In this document: positions 35,409 to 44,152 of the stretch, piece by piece
How positions within the stretch are numbered: the first letter of the stretch is position 1
How the letters are laid out: every line of letters starts with the position of its first letter
NCBI GenBank assembly: GCA_947498595.1
Contig: CANMKX010000005.1
Location: forward strand, 124,001 to 188,000
DNA from: an uncultured Aquimarina sp.
Lineage (GTDB): Bacteria; Bacteroidota; Bacteroidia; Flavobacteriales; Flavobacteriaceae
Direction of reading: 5' to 3'
Length of the DNA: 64,000 nucleotides
The notes under the pieces: model-generated
Database searches by the model: none
The model's input: the letters and a program-made list of their open reading frames with translations, nothing else
Told to the model about the DNA's origin: nothing
Position numbers and translations under genes: made by a program

Positions 35409-37514
35409 TTACTGATTTATTAACTCTAAAGTTTCTTCAATAGTTTCAACTGGATATCGACAACTATTATTAATACAGGTGTAAATTAATGTTTGATTAA
35501 CAGTAAATCTAGATTTTAATAAAGGTTCGTTAGAATTCTTGATGCTACCAGCAATTAATTTATTAGGGACATAATGACTTTGTAGTTGATGCGTTTTTTT
35601 TAAAGCCTGATTACCTACAATAACAATTTCATAAAAATTATCAGTATAATTAAGCATAAGATCTAACCAGTTAGAATATCCCATAGGATAGTTTTCAATA
35701 TTAGGTTGTATCGTATGCAGCATATTTTTACTGATATCTAGATAAGTTGTATTATCAAAGTAGTGCGATAGCAAAAATAGATTTTTTGCCATAATTGAAT
35801 TAGATGCAGGAATAACGTTATCACTATATTCAATAGATCGAGTTATCAATTTTGGATCTAGATTTGAAGTAAAATAGAAAAGCTTTTTCTCATCATTATA
35901 AAAATGTTCAAGTGTATACTTTGTTAATTGGTTGGCTATCGATAACCATTCTTGGTCAAAAGTATTTTGATATAATGAAATATAACTTTCGATTACGGTC
36001 GCGTAATCTTCTAAATATCCATTAATAGTACTTTTTCCATTTTTATAATTATGAAATAAGCGATAGTCTTTTTGTAATTGCTCATTTTTTATGAACTGAG
36101 CATTTTTGATAGCAATATCTAGGAAATTCTGTTCTCCAAAAACACGATAGGCATCCAAATATCCTTTTATCATTAAAGCATTCCAAGATGTTAATGATTT
36201 ATCGTCTAATCGAGGTCTAGAACGCTTTTCTCGTGTTGTACGTAAAAGATATTGCCAAGACTTTATTTTGGTGTTTAGAATCGTTTTTTCAATTTGATGT
36301 TCTTTGATAAAAGCATCTTGATTTTTATTCCTGATAAGTACATAATTGTTATTTTCCCATAAACCATATTCATTGATATTATAATAATTAGAAAATAGCT
36401 CGAAATCGTTTTCTAATAATTCGTGAAGTTCTTTTTTGTTCCAGACATAAAAAGCACCTTCTTCTAATTCTCCTTCAGGAGTAGTACTATCGGCATCTAG
36501 CGAAGAATAGAAAATTCCATCTTTTGTAGTTAGTTCTCTTTGTATAAAATCTAAAGTTTGATATACAACAGTCTTGTACCAATCATTTTTAGTAATTAAA
36601 TATGCATCAGCATACAGACTAATTAACTGTGCATTGTCGTATAGCATTTTCTCAAAATGAGGGACATGCCATTTAGTATCTGTCGAATACCTAGAAAAAC
36701 CACCTCCTACATGATCATATACGCCTCCAAATGAGATTTGATTTAGAGTGTTCTCTACATATGATAATAAATTTTTATCATTTGTTTGATGAGCATATCG
36801 TAAAAGAAAATGATAATTATTAGGCATCATAAATTTAGGAGCTTTTCTTGTCCCTCCTTTTTTATGATCAAATTCATAACTCCATTTCTCTACTTGTGCT
36901 TTTATAAAAGAATTAGTAAAGTCAATTTTATTTTTATTTATAGAAATCAATTCAGATTCTTTAATCCCTTGCTCTAAATTATCAGCGAATTCTATTAATT
37001 TTTCAGGTTGCTCTTTTTGCAACAAAGCAATCTGTTGTAGCGCTTCAACCCAGTTTTCTTTTCTAAAATAGGTTCCGCCCCATATAGGTCTTCCGTCGGG
37101 TAACGCAACTACATTAAGAGGCCACCCACCGCTACCAGTCATTAATTGTACGGCAGTCATGTATACTTGATCAATGTCTGGTCGTTCTTCTCTATCAATT
37201 TTTATACTGATATAATCAGAATTCATGACTTTGGCTACATCAATATTTTCAAAACTTTCATGTTCCATGACATGACACCAATGACAAGCTGCATACCCAA
37301 CACTAATAATGATCAACTTATTCTCTTTTTTGGCTTGATTTAAAACAGCTTGGTTCCAAGGTTTCCAATCAACAGGGTTGTGAGCATGTTGAAGTAAATA
37401 TGGACTAGATTCATTAATAAGATCATTAGTGTAAGATGGCTCCATCATTTTTGAATTTTGACTATTACATGCAAAAGTAAAAACAACTAAAAGAAAAAAG
37501 ACGGTACGCTGCAT
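35409..37514 (-). CDS. Thioredoxin domain-containing DUF255 family lipoprotein
   Basis: A 701-residue protein of the YyaL/SSP411 family. The N-terminal thioredoxin-like DUF255 domain carries the CHWC motif (Cys77, Cys80) in AACHWCHVMEHESFEN. The long C-terminal part is an alpha/alpha-barrel like that of mannose epimerases (GGVYDHVGGGFSRYSTD, WHVPHFEKMLYDNAQL). The family has no settled function. I chose the ATG at 37514 because it gives a short signal sequence ending FTFACNSQ, with Cys16 as a possible lipidation site; an ATG ten codons upstream (37544) is the longest alternative. It stands alone on the minus strand. Confidence 0.85.
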   Translation of the reverse strand: MQRTVFFLLVVFTFACNSQNSKMMEPSYTNDLINESSPYLLQHAHNPVDWKPWNQAVLNQAKKENKLIIISVGYAACHWCHVMEHESFENIDVAKVMNSDYISIKIDREERPDIDQVYMTAVQLMTGSGGWPLNVVALPDGRPIWGGTYFRKENWVEALQQIALLQKEQPEKLIEFADNLEQGIKESELISINKNKIDFTNSFIKAQVEKWSYEFDHKKGGTRKAPKFMMPNNYHFLLRYAHQTNDKNLLSYVENTLNQISFGGVYDHVGGGFSRYSTDTKWHVPHFEKMLYDNAQLISLYADAYLITKNDWYKTVVYQTLDFIQRELTTKDGIFYSSLDADSTTPEGELEEGAFYVWNKKELHELLENDFELFSNYYNINEYGLWENNNYVLIRNKNQDAFIKEHQIEKTILNTKIKSWQYLLRTTREKRSRPRLDDKSLTSWNALMIKGYLDAYRVFGEQNFLDIAIKNAQFIKNEQLQKDYRLFHNYKNGKSTINGYLEDYATVIESYISLYQNTFDQEWLSIANQLTKYTLEHFYNDEKKLFYFTSNLDPKLITRSIEYSDNVIPASNSIMAKNLFLLSHYFDNTTYLDISKNMLHTIQPNIENYPMGYSNWLDLMLNYTDNFYEIVIVGNQALKKTHQLQSHYVPNKLIAGSIKNSNEPLLKSRFTVNQTLIYTCINNSCRYPVETIEETLELINQ

Positions 37515-37549
37515 AAAGTTTATCTTGTTAATATATATTATCATAATAA

Positions 37550-37582
37550 ATAAGCGTTTCTAAAATAATTGGAAACGCTTAT
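37550..37582 (-). terminator. Terminator for dodecin on the minus strand
   Basis: An 11-bp stem (37550-37560 and 37572-37582) follows the dodecin stop in the minus direction, with a modest T-rich tail. It sits just upstream of the DUF255 gene start. Confidence 0.55.
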
Positions 37583-37632
37583 CTATTTAATTAAGTCGAA
37601 AATATAATACTATAATTTCGAGATTTACTTTA

Positions 37633-37833
37633 TTATTTTATTTCAAAGGTGATCCTTAAATTAACTCTAAACTCAGTAACTTCATTGTCGTTAACAATAG
37701 CACTTTGTTCTGCAACATAAACAGATTTGATGTTTTTAACTGTCTTCGCTGCTTGTTTAACAGCGTTGCGAGTAGCCTCTTCCCAGCTTTTTTCCGAATT
37801 TGCTAATACTTCTATCACTTTTAGAATAGCCAT
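37633..37833 (-). CDS. Dodecin family protein
   Basis: A 66-residue dodecin. Dodecins assemble as hollow dodecamers that store or buffer flavins. The family pattern is clear: ILKVIEVLANSEKSWEEATRNAV, then a three-stranded sheet (SVYVAEQSAIV, VTEFRVNLRITFEI). It is monocistronic, with a terminator downstream and a divergent phosphate transporter upstream. Confidence 0.92.
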   Translation of the reverse strand: MAILKVIEVLANSEKSWEEATRNAVKQAAKTVKNIKSVYVAEQSAIVNDNEVTEFRVNLRITFEIK

Positions 37834-38015
37834 ATGTATGATTTTTAAGGTTAGAAATTAGTGTTAATGTCTAATATACAGTTTATTAATGTTTTTTTGA
37901 AATAATTTTAGGCGAATGTTTCGTATAGTTTTTAATGTTTTCATAACATTGCAGTATCGCTTTTTTCAGATATTTAAAAGATTTTTGCGATTCGAATAAA
38001 TTAGTTAGTTTTTTA

Positions 38016-40280
38016 ATGGAACAAATTTATATTATTATGCTAGTTGCATTGTTTGCGCTAGCTATTACAGATTTAGTTGTAGGAGTTAGTAATGATGCAG
38101 TGAATTTCTTGAATTCTGCTATTGGATCTAAGGCTATCTCAATGCGAACGATTATGATCGTAGCAAGTTTAGGAATTGCTATGGGAGCAATCTTTTCTAG
38201 TGGACTAATGGAAGTTGCTAGAAAGGGAATATTTGTTCCAGGTCAGTATAGTTTTGATGAAATCATGACTATTTTTATGGCCGTCATGATAACAGATGTA
38301 CTCCTCTTGGACTTTTTTAATTCCATAGGATTGCCTACATCTACAACCGTTTCTATTGTATTTGAATTATTAGGGGCAGCAGTTAGTGTTGCTGTGATCA
38401 AATTATATAGGACTACAGGAGATTATAGTGAATTAACAAATTATATTAATGGGGATAAAGCTACAGAGATTATTATAGGAATTCTTCTTTCGGTGCTTAT
38501 TGCATTTAGTATAGGAGCACTCGTTCAATACCTATCCAGGTTAGTATTCTCTTTTCAGTTTGAAAAGCGGATAAAATATGCAGGAGCTATTTTTGGTGGT
38601 ATAGCGATTTCTGCTATAACATACTTTATTTTAATAAAAGGAATGAAAAGTATTTCTTTTATAGGAGGAGATGCTAAACTATACATTAAAGAAAATACTT
38701 TGGTGATTATTTTTGGGAGTTTTGTGTTCTGGACATTAATTTCTCAATTAATAATGACTGTATTTAAGTCAAATATTTTTAGAATAATTATTGTTATTGG
38801 AACTTTTGCATTAGCATTAGCTTTTTCTGGAAATGATTTGGTGAATTTTATTGGAGTACCAATTGCAGCATTACAATCATATGGTTTATGGTTTGATGCA
38901 AATCAAGCTACAGGAATCTTACCATCAGATTTTATGATGTCCGGATTATCTGGAAAAGTAGAAACTCCTGAGTTTTTATTAATAGTTGCAGGTATAATCA
39001 TGGTAGTTACTCTATGGTTTTCAAGCAAAGCGAAAGCAGTTGTTGATACTGGAGTAAATTTATCGAGACAAGGTGATGGAGACGAAAAATTTCAACCTAA
39101 CTTTTTATCAAGAACTATTGTTAGATATGCCGTATCGTTAAGTAATGGAATAAATTTTATTATACCTAAAAACGTACAAAGAAAAATAGATGAGCAATTC
39201 CAGAAACCTGAAATAACAGCTGCAAGCAAACGTATAGATGCACCAGCATTTGATATGGTAAGAGCTTCTGTAAATTTGATGGTAGCAAGTATTTTGATAA
39301 GTATAGGTACAAATCTTAAATTGCCTTTATCTACAACTTATGTGACTTTTATGGTAGCAATGGGTAGTTCATTAGCAGATAGAGCTTGGGATAGAGAAAG
39401 TGCTGTATACCGTGTAGCAGGAGTTGTAAATGTAGTTGGTGGATGGTTTGTAACAGCATTAGTAGCATTTTCTGCAGCAGCTATATTTGCAGCGGTGATC
39501 TCTTTTGGAGGTATAATAGCCTTAGCAATCTTATTCTTAGCAGCAATATTTTTAGTAATGCGTAGTGCTATAATGCATTCAAAGAAAGTTAGAGAAGAGA
39601 AAAATAATAAGAAATATAATAGAAATGATATCATTACAATACATGAAATTACGAGCGAGAGTTCAGAGAATATTTCAAAAGTAATTGGTGGAGTTAATAC
39701 TATTTTTACAAATACTGTTGATAACTTAGGTTTACAAGATCTTAGTAAATTAAAGAAGAATAAGAAAAATTTAAAGAAACTAGAATCAGAAATTGATGAA
39801 TTAAAAAGTAATATTTATTACTTCATTAAATCATTAGACGAAGACTCGGTAGAAGCAAGTAATTTTTATATACTTACATTGGATCATTTACAAGATATGG
39901 TACAATCTATAGGTTTTATTGCTAGAAACAGCTATGAGCATGTTAATAACAATCATAAGAACCTTAAATTTAATCAAATCAGAGATCTTAAAAGTGTAGA
40001 TCAATTAATTCAACAGATCTTTGATCAAATGAAAGTAACTTTTGATAGTTATTCATTTGAAAATATCGATCAGTTGATAGCCGATAATAGAGAGTTATTA
40101 GATAAAGTCTCTGGATTGATTCAAAAACAGATAACGAGGATTAGAACATCTGAAACGAGTCCAAAGAATACAAAATTATATTTTGGACTATTGTTAGAAA
40201 CTAAAGACTTGGTAACATCTACAATGAGTTTATTAGAATTGTTTCAAAATTTCCATAAAGAAGCTAGAAGAGAATTCTAA
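38016..40280 (+). CDS. PiT family inorganic phosphate transporter with C-terminal PhoU-like domain
   Basis: A 754-residue transporter that would import phosphate with a cation. The inverted-repeat signature motifs are visible at residues 23-31 (GVSNDAVNF) and about 272-280 (SGNDLVNF). Some twelve membrane helices lie in residues 1-525. A large cytoplasmic region separates the halves around 350-400. From about residue 545 to the end the protein is soluble and helical (SSENISKVIGGVNTIFTNTV, and heptad-like runs), resembling PhoU/DUF47 and so probably regulatory. In many bacteria these are two separate proteins. Confidence 0.9.
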   Translation: MEQIYIIMLVALFALAITDLVVGVSNDAVNFLNSAIGSKAISMRTIMIVASLGIAMGAIFSSGLMEVARKGIFVPGQYSFDEIMTIFMAVMITDVLLLDFFNSIGLPTSTTVSIVFELLGAAVSVAVIKLYRTTGDYSELTNYINGDKATEIIIGILLSVLIAFSIGALVQYLSRLVFSFQFEKRIKYAGAIFGGIAISAITYFILIKGMKSISFIGGDAKLYIKENTLVIIFGSFVFWTLISQLIMTVFKSNIFRIIIVIGTFALALAFSGNDLVNFIGVPIAALQSYGLWFDANQATGILPSDFMMSGLSGKVETPEFLLIVAGIIMVVTLWFSSKAKAVVDTGVNLSRQGDGDEKFQPNFLSRTIVRYAVSLSNGINFIIPKNVQRKIDEQFQKPEITAASKRIDAPAFDMVRASVNLMVASILISIGTNLKLPLSTTYVTFMVAMGSSLADRAWDRESAVYRVAGVVNVVGGWFVTALVAFSAAAIFAAVISFGGIIALAILFLAAIFLVMRSAIMHSKKVREEKNNKKYNRNDIITIHEITSESSENISKVIGGVNTIFTNTVDNLGLQDLSKLKKNKKNLKKLESEIDELKSNIYYFIKSLDEDSVEASNFYILTLDHLQDMVQSIGFIARNSYEHVNNNHKNLKFNQIRDLKSVDQLIQQIFDQMKVTFDSYSFENIDQLIADNRELLDKVSGLIQKQITRIRTSETSPKNTKLYFGLLLETKDLVTSTMSLLELFQNFHKEARREF

Positions 40281-40296
40281 TCATTATAGATATTAG

Positions 40297-40346
40297 TATA
40301 AAATAAAAGCGATCGTTATCTTGATAACGATCGCTTTTATTTTATA
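40297..40346. terminator. Bidirectional terminator between the phosphate transporter and nifU
   Basis: A perfect 24-bp inverted repeat (40297-40320 and 40323-40346) with A-rich and T-rich outer arms and the core GCGATCGTTATC. Confidence 0.92.
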
Positions 40347-40375
40347 TCAAAAGAAAAAAATACGAATCAGTACTT

Positions 40376-41281
40376 TTAACCATTAATAGCTTCAACAGTT
40401 GAAATTTGACCTTTCAACATTTCTTTAAGCATATTTTCAATACCGTTTTTAAGAGTAAAAGTAGAAGAAGGACAACCACTACAAGCTCCTTGTAGTATTA
40501 CTTTTACAACTTTACTTTCTGGATCATAAGATTCAAACATAATATTACCACCATCACTAGCTACAGCAGGCTTAATATATTCTTCGATGATGTTTACAAT
40601 TTCTTTTGAGATGTCATCAAGTTTTTCAAATTGAATTTCTGCATCTTCTTCGATCTTTTTCTTATCTAAAGTAATATTAGGAGAAAGAATTTCTTTTCCA
40701 GATTCGATGTAAGAACGTAAAAATTCACGAACTTCCATCGATACTTCATTCCATTCTGCTACATCAAATTTAGTGATAGAGATATAGTTTTCATCAATAT
40801 ATACTTCTTTTACAAATGGTAAAAGAAATAATTCTTTCATCAATGGAGCATCTTTAGCATCGTCAATATTTTTAAATTCATAACCTTTTAAAACTAATTT
40901 TTTATTAGCTACAAACTTTAAAACAGATGGATTAGGTGTGCTCTCTGCATAAATAGTTACAGGAACTTTTTTAGGAGTATCATTAGAAATATTAACGATA
41001 GCCTTACCACTGTTAAGATAGTTTTCTATTTGTTCTGCAACTTCATTTTGAACTTCAGTCCAAGCTACAATGTTGTATTTTTCTACTGCAATAAAATTTT
41101 GAGAAATATATACTTTCTTAACAAAAGGTAAATAAAATAACTGTTGTGCTAATGGAGAATCCTTTGCGTGATCTATATTTTCGAATTCATAACTAGTATG
41201 TTGTGTTAAAAATTCATTCGCTTCAAATTTGACTATATTTTCATTTGAAGTAGGTTCTATTGTTATCGTAAAATTTTTCAT
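40376..41281 (-). CDS. NifU family Fe-S scaffold protein with duplicated N-terminal domain
   Basis: A 301-residue iron-sulfur cluster carrier. The C-terminal NifU domain (about 215-301) holds the cluster-binding CSGC pair in QGACSGCPSSTFTLK. Two tandem Nfu N-terminal domains precede it: residues about 1-90 (KFEANEFLTQHTSYEFENI, FLPFVKKVYIS-type) and about 105-195 (KFVANKKLVLKGYEFKNID, LPFVKEVYIDENYISI). The duplication is typical of Bacteroidota and gives a long scaffold. It has its own upstream -7 element and converges on the phosphate transporter. Confidence 0.92.
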   Translation of the reverse strand: MKNFTITIEPTSNENIVKFEANEFLTQHTSYEFENIDHAKDSPLAQQLFYLPFVKKVYISQNFIAVEKYNIVAWTEVQNEVAEQIENYLNSGKAIVNISNDTPKKVPVTIYAESTPNPSVLKFVANKKLVLKGYEFKNIDDAKDAPLMKELFLLPFVKEVYIDENYISITKFDVAEWNEVSMEVREFLRSYIESGKEILSPNITLDKKKIEEDAEIQFEKLDDISKEIVNIIEEYIKPAVASDGGNIMFESYDPESKVVKVILQGACSGCPSSTFTLKNGIENMLKEMLKGQISTVEAING

Positions 41282-41320
41282 TTTAGGGTATCTTAGATAC
41301 TAAAGCGTTATTTATAAAAA

Positions 41321-41351
41321 GCATCATAATTTTTTTAAAACGAAATGATGC
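41321..41351 (-). repeat. Short inverted repeats in the nifU leader
   Basis: GCATCAT (41321-41327) pairs with ATGATGC (41345-41351) across 17 bases, and TTTCAAAA (41361-41368) with TTTTGAAA (41374-41381) lies next to it. Both are within the presumed nifU leader; no known riboswitch fold is recognised. Confidence 0.3.
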
Positions 41352-41388
41352 ATTGTTAGATTTCAAAAAAAACTTTTGAAAACGAGTA

Positions 41389-41396
41389 CAAATTTA
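41389..41396 (-). promoter_or_regulatory. -7 element for nifU (minus strand)
   Basis: On the minus strand this reads TAAATTTG, an exact consensus match. It lies 107 bases upstream of the nifU start, leaving a leader of about 100 bases. The -33 position is weak. Confidence 0.4.
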
Positions 41397-41637
41397 CTAA
41401 AAACAAAAGTGAAAATTGACGTAGAGAAAGTGTTTTAAGGCTTGGTAGGTAAAGATATAAGGATTTAGGAAGTATCGTTATATAAAAATTTATATATTTG
41501 AGACTTGGCAATCAATGCTGGATTACTAGTTATTGAAGAAATTATTAATGCTCCATAAAATAAGTTAAGTTATTTTGGGTTATATAAATATCCCCCGAGC
41601 TAACTTAAATTTTTCTCTAGAAAAAGAACGAACAGAA
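41397..41637. other. Intergenic region between nifU and porP with structured porP leader
   Basis: The 356 bases between the two start codons hold no gene. Besides the nifU elements there is a -7 element for porP (41493-41500). A stem-loop in the porP leader follows: TTAAGTTA (41565-41572) pairs with TAACTTAA (41601-41608), with an inner GGG/CCC pairing. A frame opening with TTG at 41575 is not likely to be coding. Confidence 0.55.
41493..41500 (+). promoter_or_regulatory. -7 element for porP
   Basis: TATATTTG is an exact match. The ATG lies 137 bases downstream, so the leader is about 130 bases long. No clear -33 partner. Confidence 0.45.
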
Positions 41638-42651
41638 ATGAATTTAAAAAACTACTTTTTGGTGTTTATCACTTTAGTGATATCACATGTAACCTATGCT
41701 CAAGAAGGGATCCCTGTTTATACCGATTACTTATCAGATAACCTTTATTTAATCCATCCATCAATGGCTGGGGCTGCAAACGCTAATAAAATTAGATTAA
41801 CCGCAAGACAACAATGGTTTGATGTGGATAATGCTCCAAACTTGCAAACAGCAAATTTGAGCTCTAGAATCGGAGATAAAGTTGGTATTGGAGGAATCAT
41901 ATATAATGATGAAAACGGGAATTTTTCTCAAACAGGTGCATATTTAACTTTTGCATACCATTTATTGTTTTCAAGAGATAGGTCAGATCTTAACCAATTA
42001 TCTTTTGGATTGAGTACTGCGCTTATCCAAGCTAAGTTGGACGAAACAGATTTTGATATTTTAAACAATCCCGATCCAGTAATAGCAGGAACTGTACAAA
42101 AGGATTCTTATTTTAATATAGATATAGGGATGTCCTATAACTATTTAGAATTTTATGCACATGTTACTGTTAAGAATATTTTGCCAACAGTACGAGATAT
42201 TTTTGACAATAACACACCAATTAGAGAAGCAAATAACCAAAGAAGGTATTTATTATCATTAGGATATGTATACAATCTAAGAAATACTGAATGGAGTTTT
42301 GAACCATCGATTTTATTCCAAGCAACCGATGAAACTCAAGAAAGTACTATAGATGGTAATATGAAAGTATATAGAGATTTTGATTTTGGAAGAATCTGGG
42401 GAGGAGTTTCGTATCGAAGAAGCCTAGATGGAGCAGAATTTACTAATGGAACTTCTGTAAGAAATCAAAACTTGCAATATATTACACCTTTTATAGGTGC
42501 GAACTATAAGCAATTTATGTTTGGTTATACTTATAGCTACCAATCTAATTCTGTAGTTTTAAGTGATGGAGGTTACCATCAATTAACTTTAGGATATGAT
42601 TTCGGGAAACGTAAAGAACGTTATAGCTGTAAATGTCCAGCAATTAATTAA
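41638..42651 (+). CDS. PorP/SprF family type IX secretion membrane protein
   Basis: A 337-residue outer-membrane beta-barrel of the PorP/SprF family, which helps present or secrete adhesins such as SprB through the type IX system. The ATG at 41638 opens a signal peptide (NLKNYFLVFITLVISHVTYAQ); the family marker YLSDNLYLIHPSMAGAAN follows, and the C terminus reads QLTLGYDFGKRKERYSCKC. The frame extends upstream to a TTG at 41575 but that part has no signal peptide. No adhesin gene is next to it here, which is unusual because porP/sprF genes often follow their adhesin gene; it could be a stand-alone paralogue. Confidence 0.9.
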   Translation: MNLKNYFLVFITLVISHVTYAQEGIPVYTDYLSDNLYLIHPSMAGAANANKIRLTARQQWFDVDNAPNLQTANLSSRIGDKVGIGGIIYNDENGNFSQTGAYLTFAYHLLFSRDRSDLNQLSFGLSTALIQAKLDETDFDILNNPDPVIAGTVQKDSYFNIDIGMSYNYLEFYAHVTVKNILPTVRDIFDNNTPIREANNQRRYLLSLGYVYNLRNTEWSFEPSILFQATDETQESTIDGNMKVYRDFDFGRIWGGVSYRRSLDGAEFTNGTSVRNQNLQYITPFIGANYKQFMFGYTYSYQSNSVVLSDGGYHQLTLGYDFGKRKERYSCKCPAIN

Positions 42652-42663
42652 TAGATTTGATTC

Positions 42664-42715
42664 TATAAAATATAAAAGGATGCAATATTTATACTGCATC
42701 CTTTTGTATTTTATA
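42664..42715. terminator. Bidirectional terminator between porP and the VWA lipoprotein gene
   Basis: A long 21-bp stem with one G-T pair (42664-42684 and 42695-42715) and a 10-base loop; the inner 11 bp are AAAAGGATGCA/TGCATCCTTTT. Confidence 0.9.
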
Positions 42716-42730
42716 AGCATTTAGATTGTT

Positions 42731-43894
42731 TTAATCCCAAGTAAAAGATTTTTCTTTTCCTTGTTTTTTAATAGCTTCTATTAAAGCCTTTCCTAAGCTG
42801 TTATCTTCTCCTTTAGATTGTTTTTGTAGATACAGCATTCTTTTTGAGTTAAGATCCTTTATTTGCTTTTGTATGGACTTACGATTGCTAGTTTTAGTAT
42901 CGATAATTGATTTAATCTCTTTTTTGTTTTTACCTTTTAATTCTTCAGGTAATTCATCTTCTTCAATATCATCAAGATTAAATTCTGTTTCAGCGGATGC
43001 ATCAACCAAATCCCAATTTTTGTTGTTATAAAAAGATGAGCTTTTACTAACAGTTCGACTTACGGCATTTGCTTTGTCACTTCTTTGAGCATTTTGATCT
43101 TGGGTAAATTGTAAACTTTTTTTAGAAGCACCTTGTCTTCCATAATGGATGTAAGTATCGTTAAGTTTATTGTTTAGTTCTAAAATTAGATCATCGTATG
43201 GAGTTGCTATGTAAACTGTAGCCTTATTATGATCAATAGCTGTATATTCACCTTTGGTTATAATAGCACCATCTTTCCAATTAGAATTGATGCCTTGACG
43301 ATAATTTCCACAAAAAATGGTGTTTACAGTGATGTTTTTCTCATTTGCATCCAATGCAACATCTTTGTAATCGACAGAACCTTGAGTAAAAGATTCATTA
43401 CCTGCGATAAAGATTAACTTTAAATGATCTTTACTTTTTTTCCAATCTAGTTGTTGTAAAGAGGTTTGAATTACTTGACCACAATATTCGCTTCCTCCAT
43501 TAGTATTTAAGCCAAATAATTCTTTAGATATTAAATCCAAATCATTAGAAAAACCTAATACTTGTCTAATGTAACCTTGATCAGCCTTTAAGTTATCATT
43601 ACCATACTCGAATAAAGCGATTTGAAGATTTATTGTATTATGTCCACATTTAGCATAAGACAGTTCGTTAACAATTTCCCATAATTGGGCTTTAGCTTGA
43701 TCTATAAGTCCATCCATACTATTACTAGTGTCTAATAGTAAAGCAACTTGAATGTTACGTTCATAGGGATCTACTTTAGTAGTATAAACTTTATGGTTTG
43801 TGTTCTTTTTTTTGGCAATAGAAGTATCGTTTCCCCTACAAGAAGAATGGATACAAATGAGAGAGAATAAACTCAGTAATAGAATGTTTTTCAT
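42731..43894 (-). CDS. VWA domain-containing lipoprotein
   Basis: A 387-residue protein with a signal sequence ending IHSSCRG, where Cys19 is a likely lipid attachment site, followed by a von Willebrand factor A domain (about 45-235). The metal-ion-dependent adhesion site is recognisable as DTSNS (55-59), and further in TNGGSEYCGQ. The C-terminal third is charged and helical (KELPEELKGKNKKEIKSIIDT-type pattern). VWA domains mediate metal-dependent protein contacts; the partner is unknown. It is divergent from the sensor kinase gene and could be related to it, but nothing in sequence proves this. Confidence 0.83.
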   Translation of the reverse strand: MKNILLLSLFSLICIHSSCRGNDTSIAKKKNTNHKVYTTKVDPYERNIQVALLLDTSNSMDGLIDQAKAQLWEIVNELSYAKCGHNTINLQIALFEYGNDNLKADQGYIRQVLGFSNDLDLISKELFGLNTNGGSEYCGQVIQTSLQQLDWKKSKDHLKLIFIAGNESFTQGSVDYKDVALDANEKNITVNTIFCGNYRQGINSNWKDGAIITKGEYTAIDHNKATVYIATPYDDLILELNNKLNDTYIHYGRQGASKKSLQFTQDQNAQRSDKANAVSRTVSKSSSFYNNKNWDLVDASAETEFNLDDIEEDELPEELKGKNKKEIKSIIDTKTSNRKSIQKQIKDLNSKRMLYLQKQSKGEDNSLGKALIEAIKKQGKEKSFTWD

Positions 43895-43911
43895 TAGATT
43901 AAATTTTAAGA

Positions 43912-43930
43912 ATCTTCAATGATTGAAGAT
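43912..43930. repeat. 19-bp palindrome upstream of the VWA lipoprotein
   Basis: ATCTTCAAT, a central G, then ATTGAAGAT, perfectly complementary. It lies 17 bases before the start codon on the minus strand, so it could be an operator or a hairpin beside the translation start. Confidence 0.45.
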
Positions 43931-44152
43931 GTTCATAATTGCTTTTTGTACTAATTAAAGATACTAGCCTAATATTCTTTATTATATGTTAAATGAGTGA
44001 AAGATGTAGTTGAGTGAGGTAACTAAAGAAATGATTAAGGCAAGTAGTTTGTTGTTGTAGATTAATAAGCAAAAAACGAGCCAACTTGGGAAGTAGAATT
44101 TTATTTTCCGCTAGAAATCCCCTATGTTTATGCCAATAATGTATAGAATATC

